A stretch of 64,000 nt of DNA from Batrachochytrium dendrobatidis JAM81 (taxonomy: Eukaryota > Chytridiomycota > Chytridiomycetes > Rhizophydiales): NCBI RefSeq assembly GCF_000203795.2, contig NW_006281117.1, positions 7,501-71,500 of the forward strand, written 5' to 3'. Made by a program: the position numbers and the translations under genes. Below are positions 22,969 to 34,159 of this stretch, in pieces. Positions within the stretch are counted from its first letter, which is position 1; the number at the start of each line of letters is the position of its first letter. The notes beneath the pieces are model-generated. The model did not search any database. It worked only from the letters and a program-made list of their open reading frames with translations, and was not told the DNA's origin.

Positions 22969-24398
22969 CAGATTGGTCAATGGGTTTAAACAATAGTACA
23001 AAAGTAGAGTGTTAAAACTGGTGTCGATTATAGGAATGAAGGCACTCGATTGTATTTGTATGTTTTGTATAGCAAACCAACCCTAACCCTTTTAGGTTAA
23101 CCAATTATACAGGGTTACTTGATTGCTTGTAGTGGGTCACTATTAAATTAGACAATATGTTACTCCCTATCCACAATATCATATTGATCAATTTGATGAT
23201 CGTGTCGATTGAACTATGCTTTTATGACCCTTTGATCAGGTATATTGAAAAGCACCCTTCAGGAGTGTGTTGTGGCCGCAAACGCTTTGTTTTACAACTG
23301 TACTCATGTCAAATGGTTCACTTTAATATTCATCCTGCAATGGCTGTTCTAAATTGCAATATACAATGGTTACTACACATTGACTAAACTGTGTGTTTGA
23401 TATACAACAACCATCATATGACACACAATCAGACTATAGTGTTAAATCTACACTTTGTGCACTCTTAGTAACCATACAGTGTACGATCAACAAGTTTGAA
23501 CCCATATTCATGTATTGTGTTTGACTGTCAATGTTGTCAATACAACTCTGCACACACATTTGTTGTATTCTGAATCACGGATACGATCGCAATCTAGTTC
23601 AACAACAATCATGACACATGTCAGTAATACAACTGTCTATTACACACCAACACTGTTATTTAGTGGTCCATTTACATCAATACGACTGCAAGTTGTTGTT
23701 ATATCACGTATTCTTGGCATGGTTTTGATATTGCACATCCAGTTCCATCACATTGTTGCTGACCCATCATTGTAACGATGTATGTCCCCATAATCATAGA
23801 CATGAGCATGTGGTTTCACGTATAATATTACAACCACGCATGTCGTTGGTTGAATCATCACTACTAGTGTATACTACACTACAGTGCATGTATGTTGGCA
23901 TGTGTTGTACCAATTTGATTGCATTGCTACAATGTGGCATGCTCCAACCTGTTTGAATGACTGTTGTGCAACATATTGATATTGACCACATGTGATACTG
24001 GCCACCAACAAAGTGATCAGCGGTATTCGATCGTATCATTCAATCACTGACTGCCAATACTTCAATTATGAATATTATCCAACATTTCATGACACCATTT
24101 GATACATTCAGTGCACAGTAGCTGATTGGTGCAATATGATCAATCCAAGCATACTATTACATTGGAAATGGTGGTGACAATGCAAGGTGTTTATTGGACA
24201 AACAAGATTGAATGCTTACATGGCAAATGCAAATTGACAGTATAAATCATACAATACACACTGCAGTACAACATATTCTAAACAAGGTTGTTGATAGCGT
24301 GATTCCAGTTTTACAATGAAATTGAATTACCAAGCAGTCTAGTGTCCAAACATTGATTTACCATGCACTTTTAGTTATGGTGGTTTGCGTAGAAATGT
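22969..24398. other. Spacer, first part shared with the second duplication copy
   Basis: From 22969 to 23566 the sequence matches the upstream region of the paralogous secreted gene (61550-62116). It includes a short CCCTAACCC-like stretch at 23084-23093 and TTTTAGGTTAACCAA after it. Beyond 23566 it is unique AT-rich DNA with no supportable gene. Confidence 0.5.
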
Positions 24399-25298
24399 TC
24401 AAGTATGCCTTCTATATCCAATGAACCTCAGCATTTGTCGTTTGAATCTATCAAACCTTGATTCTGGTGGAAGAAGTTGAATATCATATTCTTGCAGTAC
24501 ACTAGATTCACTTGAATATCTAGCAATTTTAGTCGTTGGTACAAAGTGTACTTTAGCTTCCCTTGAACCAGCATCGTGACTTGACTTTTGCTGATGTTTT
24601 TTAGAATGATCGTGTTTTGAGCCGTGGGGTTTAGAAGTGGATCCGGGTTTCAAGATGGATTTTAATTCTGGAGTAGGTTCAGATACAACTCTGATTGATT
24701 CTTCTTTGAGAGGTTCAAGAGCCAACTTGCGACACATCCATAATCTTCCTAGCTTCAGTTTCCTGAATTTCTTTTTATCAGATGAGCTCATTCTACACTC
24801 CTTTTGTTTAGTTTCTAGTATTCTTTCCTTTGCCTTGATGCTCATCTTGTGCGGATATCCGTCTCCAACACTTTCTGGAATTTCCATACCCATATTCTTC
24901 ATTATTTTTTCGACTCTATCCAGCCTTTGCTGATGTGTAAGAATGGGCCGTTCATTCTCTGGGATATAGTTTTTAGGGAGATGGCAGACGTCGTCATATG
25001 GTGTGTTGTCAAATATATCATCATCTGACTGTTTGGACTCAGAGGATGACAGTGATTCATCGGACTGTTCAACAGAGCTGTCTGAATCATCGGAATCTAC
25101 AGTCGACTGAGCTACATCATGATCCGCTCCAGTTGATTGTTGCTCTGTTCCAGTTGAAGCGCAAATACCAGTGTGTTGCTGCATGTGTGTTGAACATTTT
25201 TTTACAGGTTCTGATTCGCTGGCAGACGGACAATCAATGACTACTGCACTGACTGTCACCGACAATAGCAACAACACAATAATCGATATGAATTTCAT
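24399..25298 (-). CDS. Secreted Ser/Asp-rich protein, 299 aa, unknown function
   Basis: The ATG at 25298 opens a strong signal peptide (MKFISIIVLLLLSVTVSAVV). A Cys-containing segment follows, then an acidic Ser/Asp/Glu stretch (about residues 70-100), a charged helical middle (HQQRLDRVEKIMKNMGMEIP), a basic region (SSSDKKKFRKLKLGRLW) and a His/Lys-rich tail. Only a few cysteines are present and no enzyme motif is visible. An in-frame upstream ATG-like start would put 12 residues before the signal and is less likely. It lies alone between AT-rich spacers. It is probably lineage-specific. Confidence 0.75.
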   Translation of the reverse strand: MKFISIIVLLLLSVTVSAVVIDCPSASESEPVKKCSTHMQQHTGICASTGTEQQSTGADHDVAQSTVDSDDSDSSVEQSDESLSSSESKQSDDDIFDNTPYDDVCHLPKNYIPENERPILTHQQRLDRVEKIMKNMGMEIPESVGDGYPHKMSIKAKERILETKQKECRMSSSDKKKFRKLKLGRLWMCRKLALEPLKEESIRVVSEPTPELKSILKPGSTSKPHGSKHDHSKKHQQKSSHDAGSREAKVHFVPTTKIARYSSESSVLQEYDIQLLPPESRFDRFKRQMLRFIGYRRHT

Positions 25299-26630
25299 CC
25301 TGTCGACGAGAATGAATGTGATAAAGCTTGTCAACTAGTAGGACAATTCTTGGTAATGAATGAGCCAGTTGTGGATATGAACCATACCTTCATAGCGATT
25401 AAATATATGATCAAGACATACGGGTTATATGAGCTTATGCAGCAACAGCTTGACCGCCATTTAGGTATATGTAGCACAGATACTCATGTGTAAACTCTTT
25501 TATGCACAACTCTTCAGCCATTGAATGAAACAGGACTCATAGTCAAGGACTGGTGACCCTAATCCATATACTAAAGAATATGTCAAGATCGATTGGCATA
25601 GTCAGTCAGTTTCAGGTTACGGTCAGTATAGGGTAACGGTTTATCCACACAACAGCTGGTCAAATATTAGTGGTAAAATCCTTCAAACGACTCTGCCTCA
25701 ACACTTGATCTAGTGATATGATACTGTGTTGCAGTCCTGTTCAATGCAGTATGGATTGATGGTCATATCAGCAATATCAATACTTTATGCCAACTGTAAT
25801 ACTTTCAATACGCCAACTCAAAGTATTGCCAATGATTAGAAAAGCTTCAACAGAACTCTTGAACTGTCAATTGTCATGCTATCAATAGTATGAACATCCG
25901 ACTCAATACTGTACATGACTGGTTGTCAAGAGTCTTGCAGCGTTTACTTGGCAAACTGGATTCCTATTTCGATTATACAAACATGGCATCAAACACATGT
26001 CTACTTTGGAACAAGACGTTGAGTTGAATGTCCAGCAATATACAAAAATATACAAAAATAGCACGAATTGAATGTCAAAACTCGATTACTAACAATTTCA
26101 AATCTACAGAAACGAATACGACAACTTGCAGTCTAGTCATGTAAACGGAATACTAACAGTGTTGGTGTGTAATAAACAGTCAGTGTCATGACATGGTTGA
26201 CAATACAGTGGTGTTGTCGGTGGTGATTGACATGCAAACAACAGTTGCATTACTGACATGTATCATGATTGTTGTTGAACTAGATTGCGATCGTATCCGT
26301 GATTCAGAATACAACAAATGTGTGTACAGAGTTGTATTGACAACATTGACAGTCAAACACAATACATGAATATGGGTTCAAACTTGGTGACCATACAATG
26401 TATGACTACCAAATGTGTCGAGTATCCATGCAGAATACTAAATGGTAATATGTGATGATCCAAGGGACTCGTATCACCAATGTTTGTGTGCCATAATTCC
26501 ACTATTTGACTTGGTAAACAATATGAATTACACCTATTGATCAATTTACTTTTCTGATTGCTCATCATACATTCTACTTGTTCGTGTCACCAATATACAA
26601 TCAATCAATTACTACAAGACTGACTATAAC
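25299..26630. other. AT-rich stretch without a gene
   Basis: No supportable gene. The first 300 bp should hold the promoter of the divergent secreted gene; I could not identify specific elements. Two tandem ATACAAAAAT words occur near 26041. Confidence 0.45.
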
Positions 26631-26639
26631 TCATATTTA

Positions 26640-26850
26640 TTAATAAATGACTCTTCCAACCATTTCAACATATTATTGTTTTATTACATCTTTTCATTAT
26701 CATTGAAAACCCCAAATCTGCTGATCCTGAATTATTGTGCAACACCCATTACACTTTTGGTTTGTTATTTTCTGTCAACTACTAACAGTTACAAATCATA
26801 CACACACACCTCCATTTAAATTAATATAAATCAGATTACACAAAACTCCA
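26640..26850 (+). mobile_element. Decayed copia LTR fragment
   Basis: The segment aligns with the reverse complement of the copia LTR at 17011-17544. Shared parts include TTATTACATCTTTTCA, CTGATC(T/C)TGA, CATTACACTTxTGxTTTGTT and AACTACTAACAGTTACA. It is clearly diverged and lacks one end, so it is an old insertion. Confidence 0.7.
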
Positions 26851-27570
26851 GCAGAGTTGTTGGTTGTTGATGGGCAAGTTGGATACAAAGTTGTTTTCAA
26901 TCAATCCGTTGGCAATCATGATAGCATACTTTTATTTGTATGTACGCAATACTGCTGTCATCTTGTGTATGGTGTTTCGTATTCCTACAAACACATTCCA
27001 TTTCCAGCTGTTTCTTTTGCAGACATTTGATGTTGTGTAACAATGAGGGTGTAAAATGTAGTACAGAAATAGACGACTAAATTACAATTATTCCAACGGA
27101 TTTAGTACTCTTGTTCAAGTAAAACAGTATCATCCGATGCTCACTATACACTACTTGTACGTTGAATCGTGCCAATCACTTGCTACTTTAATAAACATGG
27201 AATATCACAACAATATTGATGACCAACTAATAGCCGAGTGTCAACTTATTCCAGTTTTGGTTTATGCTCATTTCTTAACTCTAACCCTTGACTATAGCCA
27301 TTTTTAGGGTGAAGCTTTATAATCAACCATATGATATTTGGGTGTATGGTCAGATAGCAGCTCAGCCAAGGTTGCAGGTCAACATATAAAGGAAGGCTCT
27401 TCAAAGTTTGGCATTGACAACAAATCAACATTCAACCCTGACAACGCTAGCCCTTGAAACGGCTACTCAAAAACATGCTTTTAATATCATTCATTCAATA
27501 ATGGATATAAATACAGTTCAAAAACCGACTTGTTGAATGACATTACAACTTGCTCAACCAAACCAGTAGA
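26851..27570. other. Spacer with the probable promoter of the next secreted gene
   Basis: No gene. The sequence just upstream of the gene at 27571 holds GGATATAAATAC at about 27503-27514, a TATA-like element at a plausible distance of about 60 bp from the start codon. Confidence 0.45.
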
Positions 27571-28398
27571 ATGAAACTCGCAGTTGCTGTATTGTCATCG
27601 ATCTTGCTTGCCCTCTCGGTTACTACAGCCAATCCAGTCAACCCCAGTGCAACTACAGATGTTGAAACTAGCACTTCAACCGTCATTCCCAGTGCAACTA
27701 CAAGTACTGAAGCTAGCACCTCGTCAACTCCTAATCCAAACGGTATAGGCTTGGGTGCTCTTGATACACTTCCAGGTAACGTCAAGTATTTGCTCGAAAG
27801 ATACGTAAAGCTAGATCATAATCGTAATCATCATGAAAAAATATGCGACTCGTTAAAATCTGAATATGAGGATCAAAAGAAACTGGTAACGGACTTGGGA
27901 ACAAAGCTTTATATTTTGAAACGTAAATCTCGAGAAAACGGTGGCAGTCCAGAATATGATGGTGAAATTCAGGAGACTAAGATTGATCTCGAAGCCCAAA
28001 GATCCAAACTTTTCGATATTAGAAGCCGCTACATGGAGTGCCGGCTCAAGAACGATTGTTTTGAAAATGCAATAGGTTTCATCAAAATGAGCCTCGCGGA
28101 TCTCATTTTCGGAGGAAATTGGGATTCTGAATCACTTGATCAGCAAATTGATCTTATCAACGCACATCCTTCCGTTAAAGGTTACCTTGACGAATTATCA
28201 TTAGAATACAGTGAGATTCCTGGTCAGAATCCTAGTGATCAACAATGTCAAGAGTCGCAATCGCCATTGGATACACCATCTGGATCTGGATCCTCTGAAC
28301 AGGAAGCTCCACCCAATAAACGGAAAAGGGTTTCCAAGCTTGTGGATGAATTGAAATCATTCTTTAAACGACCCAAACATGACGATCCATCCGTTTGA
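27571..28398 (+). CDS. Secreted coiled-coil protein, 275 aa, with nuclear-signal-like tail
   Basis: The ATG at 27571 begins a signal peptide (MKLAVAVLSSILLALSVTTA). A Thr/Ser/Pro-rich linker follows, with two copies of SATT(D/S)(V/T)E(T/A)STS. Then comes a charged helical core (about 75-215) with paired cysteines and heptad-like spacing, and a tail containing PPNKRKRVSK and FFKRPKHDD. The basic tail resembles a nuclear localisation signal, which would be notable in a protein made for secretion. No enzyme motif is present. It belongs in style to the small secreted families of Batrachochytrium. Confidence 0.8.
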   Translation: MKLAVAVLSSILLALSVTTANPVNPSATTDVETSTSTVIPSATTSTEASTSSTPNPNGIGLGALDTLPGNVKYLLERYVKLDHNRNHHEKICDSLKSEYEDQKKLVTDLGTKLYILKRKSRENGGSPEYDGEIQETKIDLEAQRSKLFDIRSRYMECRLKNDCFENAIGFIKMSLADLIFGGNWDSESLDQQIDLINAHPSVKGYLDELSLEYSEIPGQNPSDQQCQESQSPLDTPSGSGSSEQEAPPNKRKRVSKLVDELKSFFKRPKHDDPSV

Positions 28399-29030
28399 TT
28401 TGAATGTCAATCTGGACTTGTTTCAACCGATTCAATTGTCATTATGGTTTAATTTACAATAAATTTGTATGTACATGCATTATATCTGATCATTGTACAC
28501 AGTCTTGATTGGCATGATATCATATTGTACATTGACACTTGTATTTCCAATACGATACAGTTGATTGTATATTGCATAGTTGTACACATTGATGATGCTG
28601 ACATGCATGTGTGTATTGTGTCGATATAGTATTTCTTGACATGTCGTATTGACACATGCAACACCAATACCAACAATAGTCATGTGTGTTGATATCAGAT
28701 CCGACCAACTCGATCAATTTGACTGGTTTGACTCGTTGATTGTGGTGTCAAAATGGTTGCATCAATAGCCTGACTGATCACACACATCAGTCGCAGTATC
28801 AACTTTGTCGTGTATCAAATATCACATGTTGAATATACAATGCCAACAATATGGTCATTATGCACATGTTGATGTATGCAGTGATCGTATACTGGTCGAT
28901 TGGTGCAATATGATCACACCAATGGAATGTGATAATCATGATATTTGCAGCAGTATACCATATTAAACTGATACAATACATGCACGGTTTGAACATATCA
29001 CACACATTACAATAAATGGCATGATACATA
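28399..29030. other. AT-rich spacer resembling the 1-5 kb repeats in composition
   Basis: No gene. Frames here are short and of chance-like composition. The sequence has the TGTATTG/CATGCATG texture of the first 5 kb, but I could not align it to those repeats. Confidence 0.45.
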
Positions 29031-29031
29031 C

Positions 29032-29217
29032 ACTGACTTCATCAACATTGGATTTGATTGTAAAACATTGACCAATATCACCACCCAATTCAACGGGTGA
29101 TCGTTTTGACAGCCTATTGTTTGATGGACTGTCAATTTCAAAAGGTGATTCTAATGCAAGTCGAATTGCAGCAACCACTTGTAACGCAAGTATAACGCAT
29201 TCTAGAGTAATCAACAT
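29032..29217 (-). pseudogene. Orphan first exon of the aspartyl-protease-like family
   Basis: The minus-strand frame starting at ATG 29217 encodes the same signal peptide and propeptide (MLITLECVILALQVVAAIRL, then NNRLSKRSPVELGGDI) as exon 1 of the gene at 6313-7747 and of the partial copy at 63706. It lacks the premature stop seen in the first copy. The splice donor GTATGT is kept, but no second exon follows: similarity ends just after the donor and unrelated AT-rich sequence begins. About 320 bp of upstream sequence is copied as well. Confidence 0.85.
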
Positions 29218-29539
29218 TGTATCGAGTAGTGTGATAAAAATGGGTTGAATCTGGTACATGATTGCCGTTTTATAATGACGGCAGCTTCAAGGGTGACAAT
29301 CGGCACTTTTCAAATGAATGATCAGAAAAAAAGCCAAATACACCATGTAGGGTGAATCAATATACAAGCATCACTGTTGGTGTATAATTAACCTCGGTAG
29401 TATGCTGTGTTGATCTCTCCAATTGTGGTCATGTATCCAGTGATCAGGTAGTGCCATTATGGATAATTATCATCGCATCTACAATCCATTACCACAGCAT
29501 ACACTGTCATTGTATGCCAAGTATTTGACTGATTGTTCA

Positions 29540-31030
29540 ATTGGTCATGTTTTTTGACCAGCATCCATCTGTGCACTGTTTAGATTGGTCCCATTTGTCA
29601 TTTATCAGTCAATTTGTATACAGGTCGGGTTATCCAACGACTTGCTATCATGCAAATTCAAATACAGTCTATGCAACAGTCGGTTGTTTTTTGTGTATAT
29701 CCAGGTTGAACTACCAATAATGGTTACTGCACACAAAGTCACTCAATATCCTGCCGATTCTGGTTGTGATTGTATTCCACATCCAGTTCTAGATTGTAAT
29801 CACAACCACAATTACCGTGTTTGATCAAATGGTGTTTTGCATTGATCATGATATCACACATCACAATACTGCCAGATCACTGCACACAATTCATGATCAA
29901 TACAAATACATTACTGATTGACACTGATCGACACCATATATACAGTCAGACTGCATAACAAATCACCAGCATGCCATTAGCCGTGTTTCAATACAATTGT
30001 CCAATATATCATGATGTATGTTGTATCGAGTCACGACATACAGTATTACTGACTGAATACAGGTCACAACTGCAAGTATTCATGTGGCAATGGACTGACA
30101 TTGGTGTTGATATCGAATTGATTGATTAATCGATCATCATCAATTGCATCAGTGGTTGGTATATGCAACTGATATACACCATGTCCGAGTCTGATATATG
30201 TTGATATATGCCTGTCAATCAGAAATGCATATTTGTGGCCATTACAGTTGAATGTGAGTTGAGTCGATCATTGAACCAACGAATTACTGATTGCATTCTA
30301 AATGTAATGCGATTTGATGCGACATGACAATATATTGTTCAACAGGTTCAACACTGATATTCAATACATCACACATGAATACATTGCATATACAAACGGT
30401 AGCAATGACCAATCCAAACCAAACAGTGACAGAGTTACTCGTCAACATATACTCGATTATCAGTCGAGTCTGCATATATCAACTAGTTGCGACACGTCAT
30501 AATCAATGTGGATTGGATTGTCCACCAATCGATCATGACAGCTAATCAATACCAATCATGTAGTCAATACAATCACCAACATATCCATGATTGTTGACTG
30601 GCGGTTACAACTCGTCAATTGTATCCAATGTTACAGGTGATGCACATCTGATTACTGCAAATCAACAACCTGTCAATCATATCATAGTGTGTATTGCCAA
30701 CGGACCATGCAATTACAAATCAATGTATACGTGATCAACATTTGATATTTGATGGTGATGAGCCAACCATGATTGATTGTATCATACAACTAATACAGTT
30801 GCATTGTCTGATATTGATGATCAACCCAGTCATGTCAAACAGTAACTAATGCGTGTATATCGAGTTTGAGTTGCATGGACACATCAAGGTGTTTGATAAC
30901 GAGTCCAACGTGATGATACAAGCCCAATATTATATGAATATACAAGTTGATGAATCAAGTCAAGGTTTGCAAAGTGTCAATATGTCAGGTCAATCAAACG
31001 AACCAGTCAACCATTATATTGTGACTAGTG
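29540..31030. other. AT-rich stretch without a gene
   Basis: I find no supportable gene. Short frames (29585-29824, 30284-30475) show no motifs. Upstream of the Dicer fragment the sequence changes from this spacer to coding-like DNA somewhere between 31080 and 31170. Confidence 0.45.
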
Positions 31031-31141
31031 ATGGCACGGTTTGAATGTCAACGAGTTAGACAGTCGACAATATGGGTGATTGTGATTTGGTCAAACCGCA
31101 ACACTCGCATATCACTGAACTGGTTTGATGTGTGTGATGTG

Positions 31142-32296
31142 CGTGGTGTAAGCAATATGCATAAACTCATTGATATCATGGACTATAACCATTCAGGAAC
31201 GGGAAAACTGGGTAGCATGTTTCAACGGCTTGAATTTTTAGGAGATGCAGTGCTTTCTTACCTTGCAATGCAACATTTGTATAAAATTACACCACCGTTG
31301 AATCCAGGTGGATTATCAAAACTTCGCGCTGAGCTTGTTTGCAATCAATTTCTGGCATGTGTGTCGATTCAAATTGGGTTGGTAAAGTATATACGCCATA
31401 CAGATATGACTATGGAAGCAGCAATCGGGCGGTTTGCTACATGGGTTCAAGGCTATCTCGCATCTGAATCATCTACTTCATTACCAATATCGACGTCAGC
31501 TACTCAAATTGCCTCTGCTCGAATGTTTTGGAACAAGGGAAATACAGCACCAAAAACTGCAGGTGATGTTTACGAGTCCATGCTAGGTGCTGTATTTGTA
31601 GATTCTCAATTTGATATACACTGCGTGCAAAGCATGTTTGACATCACAGTGATCTCACCTTGGTGGTGGCGATTCACATCGCTGTTTGGTGGAGAATCAA
31701 TGATATACGAAAACCCAGTTGCTGAATTGCGAACCTTGTCCTATTCATTGTTTAAATGTGTCAAGATAGATTACACGTATGTTTTTTGTCGGGTAAATTT
31801 GACAACTACAAATCTATTGTCTGCATTTCTGTTGAATACAATTGCCAAAAAGTACTGAAATCCAACTATTTTTAAAAACAAAACATTCAGATATGAATAT
31901 GGTCTACATGGAGGTACTACCGCAACTATCACGTATCACAACATGGTATTGGCTCAATGTCTCGGCACTGGGCAACGCGATGCCAAAAAAGCAGCGGCAT
32001 GTACAGCCGTCGAGTATGTCAATATGCATAAAGACGAGCTAAAAGACTTGTGCGATTGTGCACATCAGCAAAAACAGGAGTCCACAGAGACAAAAGTATA
32101 TGCAGCCGATAGCATCATTTGTTTTGATTCAGACAAGGACAAGCCGACACGGTCTAATAAGGAATCGGCTCGGCTTTCTATCGAGTATGCAACAACTACT
32201 GATCAACAAGATCCGGCAAGTGATTGGGGTGAGTCTGTTGATCAAGCAACACATGCACCACTTGAATCTATTGCAATTTCACCCGATACTTTGTAA
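31142..32296 (+). pseudogene. Dicer C-terminal fragment: RNase IIIb domain plus dsRNA-binding domain
   Basis: Two exons, 31142-31776 and 31891-32296, join in frame across a GT-AG intron of 114 nt. Exon 1 has both RNase III signatures, FQRLEFLGDAVLSYL and KTAGDVYESMLGAVFVDS, with the acidic residues that bind metal kept (E, D in the first, D, E in the second). A WWWRF-containing linker follows. Exon 2 has a dsRNA-binding-domain end (GTGQRDAKKAAACTAVEYV) and an acidic tail. The order RNase III then dsRBD with this spacing fits the end of fungal Dicer. Helicase, PAZ and RNase IIIa parts are absent upstream. It may be a 5'-truncated relic, although nothing in the remaining part is broken. The left border is approximate. 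Confidence 0.78.
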
Positions 32297-32434
32297 TGCA
32301 CGAGTCGAAGCATGTTGAAGGCTTGTTATCGTGCAGTAATGATTGCGCATCCATCCACACTGCAATAGAGATCCACTCCACAACTGCAACCATAGTAATG
32401 AACCAGTCTAATTATAATCTTGAAATATCGAGAA

Positions 32435-33004
32435 TTAATATATTGCAGCTTGACCAAATTTGTAATCGTCATCATCCATCATATCTGCTGCAGAATAACT
32501 GGATGAGCCAATATTAGCAACACGTCCTCGAGTCTTGCTTTTAGGAGTCGAGTTGGATACTATAGTCTTGGATACCTTTCCTGCTTTCTTGGAGCGTAAT
32601 ACAGCTTTAGTCTTTCCAGCAGCAGTGGGTTTATCACCTAACCGGTCAATAAGCCGCTTGCCAAGACGATTCTCAATTGGACCTGGTTTGGGTCCAAGAC
32701 GCTTTACAAGGGGTTTGACCACTGAAATGGTCTTGGATGCTTTAGTACGACCATTACTTTGCTTGGTCATCATACTGGCAGCAGAATTGGACATTTTATG
32801 ACCAGTCTGTTGTTGCTGCTTCAAGAGAGTTGCAGCAGTCTTTGCATCAAGTCTTTTGTTAAAAGTGGATGGCTCAAGTCTTTTCTGAACAGTTGTAGAG
32901 GATGATGGATGAACTGCTCGAGTCTTGGCAGCAACAGCTCTATCCCTTTCAATCAATGCAAACCTTGAGGCGAATGCAGCATGAGCATCGTTAATACAAA
33001 CCAT
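32435..33004 (-). CDS. Basic low-complexity protein, 189 aa, unknown function
   Basis: An intact frame from ATG 33004 to TAA 32435 encodes a Lys/Arg/Ala/Thr-rich protein. It has a short helical N-terminus (AFASRFALIERDRAVAA), a repeated RLGxKP-like part (VKRLGPKPGPIENRLGKRL) and an acidic C-terminus (ADMMDDDDYKFGQ). No signal peptide or enzyme motif is visible. The composition suggests a nucleic-acid-binding or nuclear protein; a weak resemblance to mRNA-export adaptors in the acidic tail is only a guess. It converges with the Dicer fragment, 138 bp away. Confidence 0.6.
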   Translation of the reverse strand: MVCINDAHAAFASRFALIERDRAVAAKTRAVHPSSSTTVQKRLEPSTFNKRLDAKTAATLLKQQQQTGHKMSNSAASMMTKQSNGRTKASKTISVVKPLVKRLGPKPGPIENRLGKRLIDRLGDKPTAAGKTKAVLRSKKAGKVSKTIVSNSTPKSKTRGRVANIGSSSYSAADMMDDDDYKFGQAAIY

Positions 33005-33165
33005 TTACACGTAGCAATGGCTGAATACTATCATTCTAGCCAACACTACTTACCGCTCAGCCAATGTCATGATAATATATCGACAAGATCTGAGCCAACT
33101 TCAAACTTTATTTAATCATTCTGCATATTGGATGATATGCCAAGGAATTCAGTTCAATATAAGCC

Positions 33166-33860
33166 TCAACAGTTCCATGAAGTTCCCGAAACACTATTCC
33201 ATCCCAACTGTGCTCCATACGCTGTATTAATCTGGCATGCTGCCGAATTGAATGTTGTCAGCGCATTTTGGGTTGCAGTCTGTAGATACAGCGCATTGGC
33301 ATGTGCTGCAGCTTGCTGATTAGCAGCGGCTATATTATTCCAAATAGCCTGATTCTATAATGGGTTTACATGTTAATATTTAGAATAGTAACTCAACCCT
33401 TCGAGTTTAAAGTTACCTGAAGTGCGAGATTTTGCTGCAGAGCAATCATTGCATTATAATAATTGCTATCGTTGTCCCAGTAAGTAGACAAACAGCCAGC
33501 ATTCCACAAAACATTTCCATAACTAGCCAGATTGGTATTCCAGTTCTGCCACTGAGCCCAGTATACAGATGGATCAACCACTGGTGCCGCGGCTGCACCA
33601 CCAACAGCATTGGCCGAAGCAATAGCTACGCCATTGGTTGCTATGGCAGTAGCAGTGGCCTGAACTTGTGCTTGAATGGCTGTTTGTTGTTGCTGCATGG
33701 TGGTATGAAACTGCATCGCAGCAGTCCCATATTGATCAAGAGTGTATGGACAACCTGTGCCCAAATCGCGTTTCTCAGTCGTGTAACCCATAGTAGTATA
33801 AGATGGAATGGCTGCTGCGATCTGCACCATCACTGCAGTTATAATAGTAAACAGATACAT
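33166..33860 (-). CDS. Secreted Ala/Gln/Asn-rich protein, 210 aa, two exons
   Basis: Exon 1 is 33417-33860 (start at ATG 33860, signal peptide MYLFTIITAVMVQIAAA) and exon 2 is 33166-33354. The 62-nt intron has GTAACT and TATAG ends, and the frame continues across it to a TGA at 33166. After the signal comes a Lys-Arg pair (TEKRDLG) that could be a processing site. Then follow Gln-rich and Ala-rich helices (TTMQQQQTAIQAQVQATATA) and repeated W/N/Y segments, with four cysteines in the mature part. No enzyme motif is visible. It stands beside another secreted gene in the same orientation. Confidence 0.78.
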
Positions 33861-34159
33861 TTTATAAATAGCCAAGATTGGTTGATCAATAAAGATAGTG
33901 TATTGGCTTTTATATTCCTCAACTGCAAGGTTTTATTCCCACATTCGAATCAAATACAGCTTTACAATCCATTCCAACAAATAATAAAATAGTTTAAACA
34001 TCCTTCAAGTCAATATTACAAATTCACATACATGCAAGTTGAGTTTATTGTGTCAAAGTGTGAACAGAATTGCAAAAATATATCAAGCATGGGAAAATTC
34101 CCAGTCTGGATATAATAAGCTTTTTAGGTGTGCTAACAAAAAATGGGTAGATTCAATTA

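Larger units (their letters stand above)
19654..23566. repeat. Segmental duplication, copy 1 (3.9 kb)
   Basis: The block is collinear with 57484-62116 in the same orientation and is very similar at the base level. It contains TGTGAGACATT motifs, short plus-strand frames, Polinton-type integrase relics on the minus strand and a secreted repeat protein gene. The lengths differ mainly because the secreted gene is shorter here. Confidence 0.92.

Noticed and set aside
23078..23110. CCCTAACCC-like stretch as an internal telomere repeat
   Set aside because: Only about one and a half units are present, and the second copy of the block lacks part of it. Too short to support telomeric origin.
32435..33004. 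Assignment of the basic protein as an mRNA-export adaptor
   Set aside because: Only the acidic tail and basic composition hint at it; there is no RNA-recognition motif or other specific signature.
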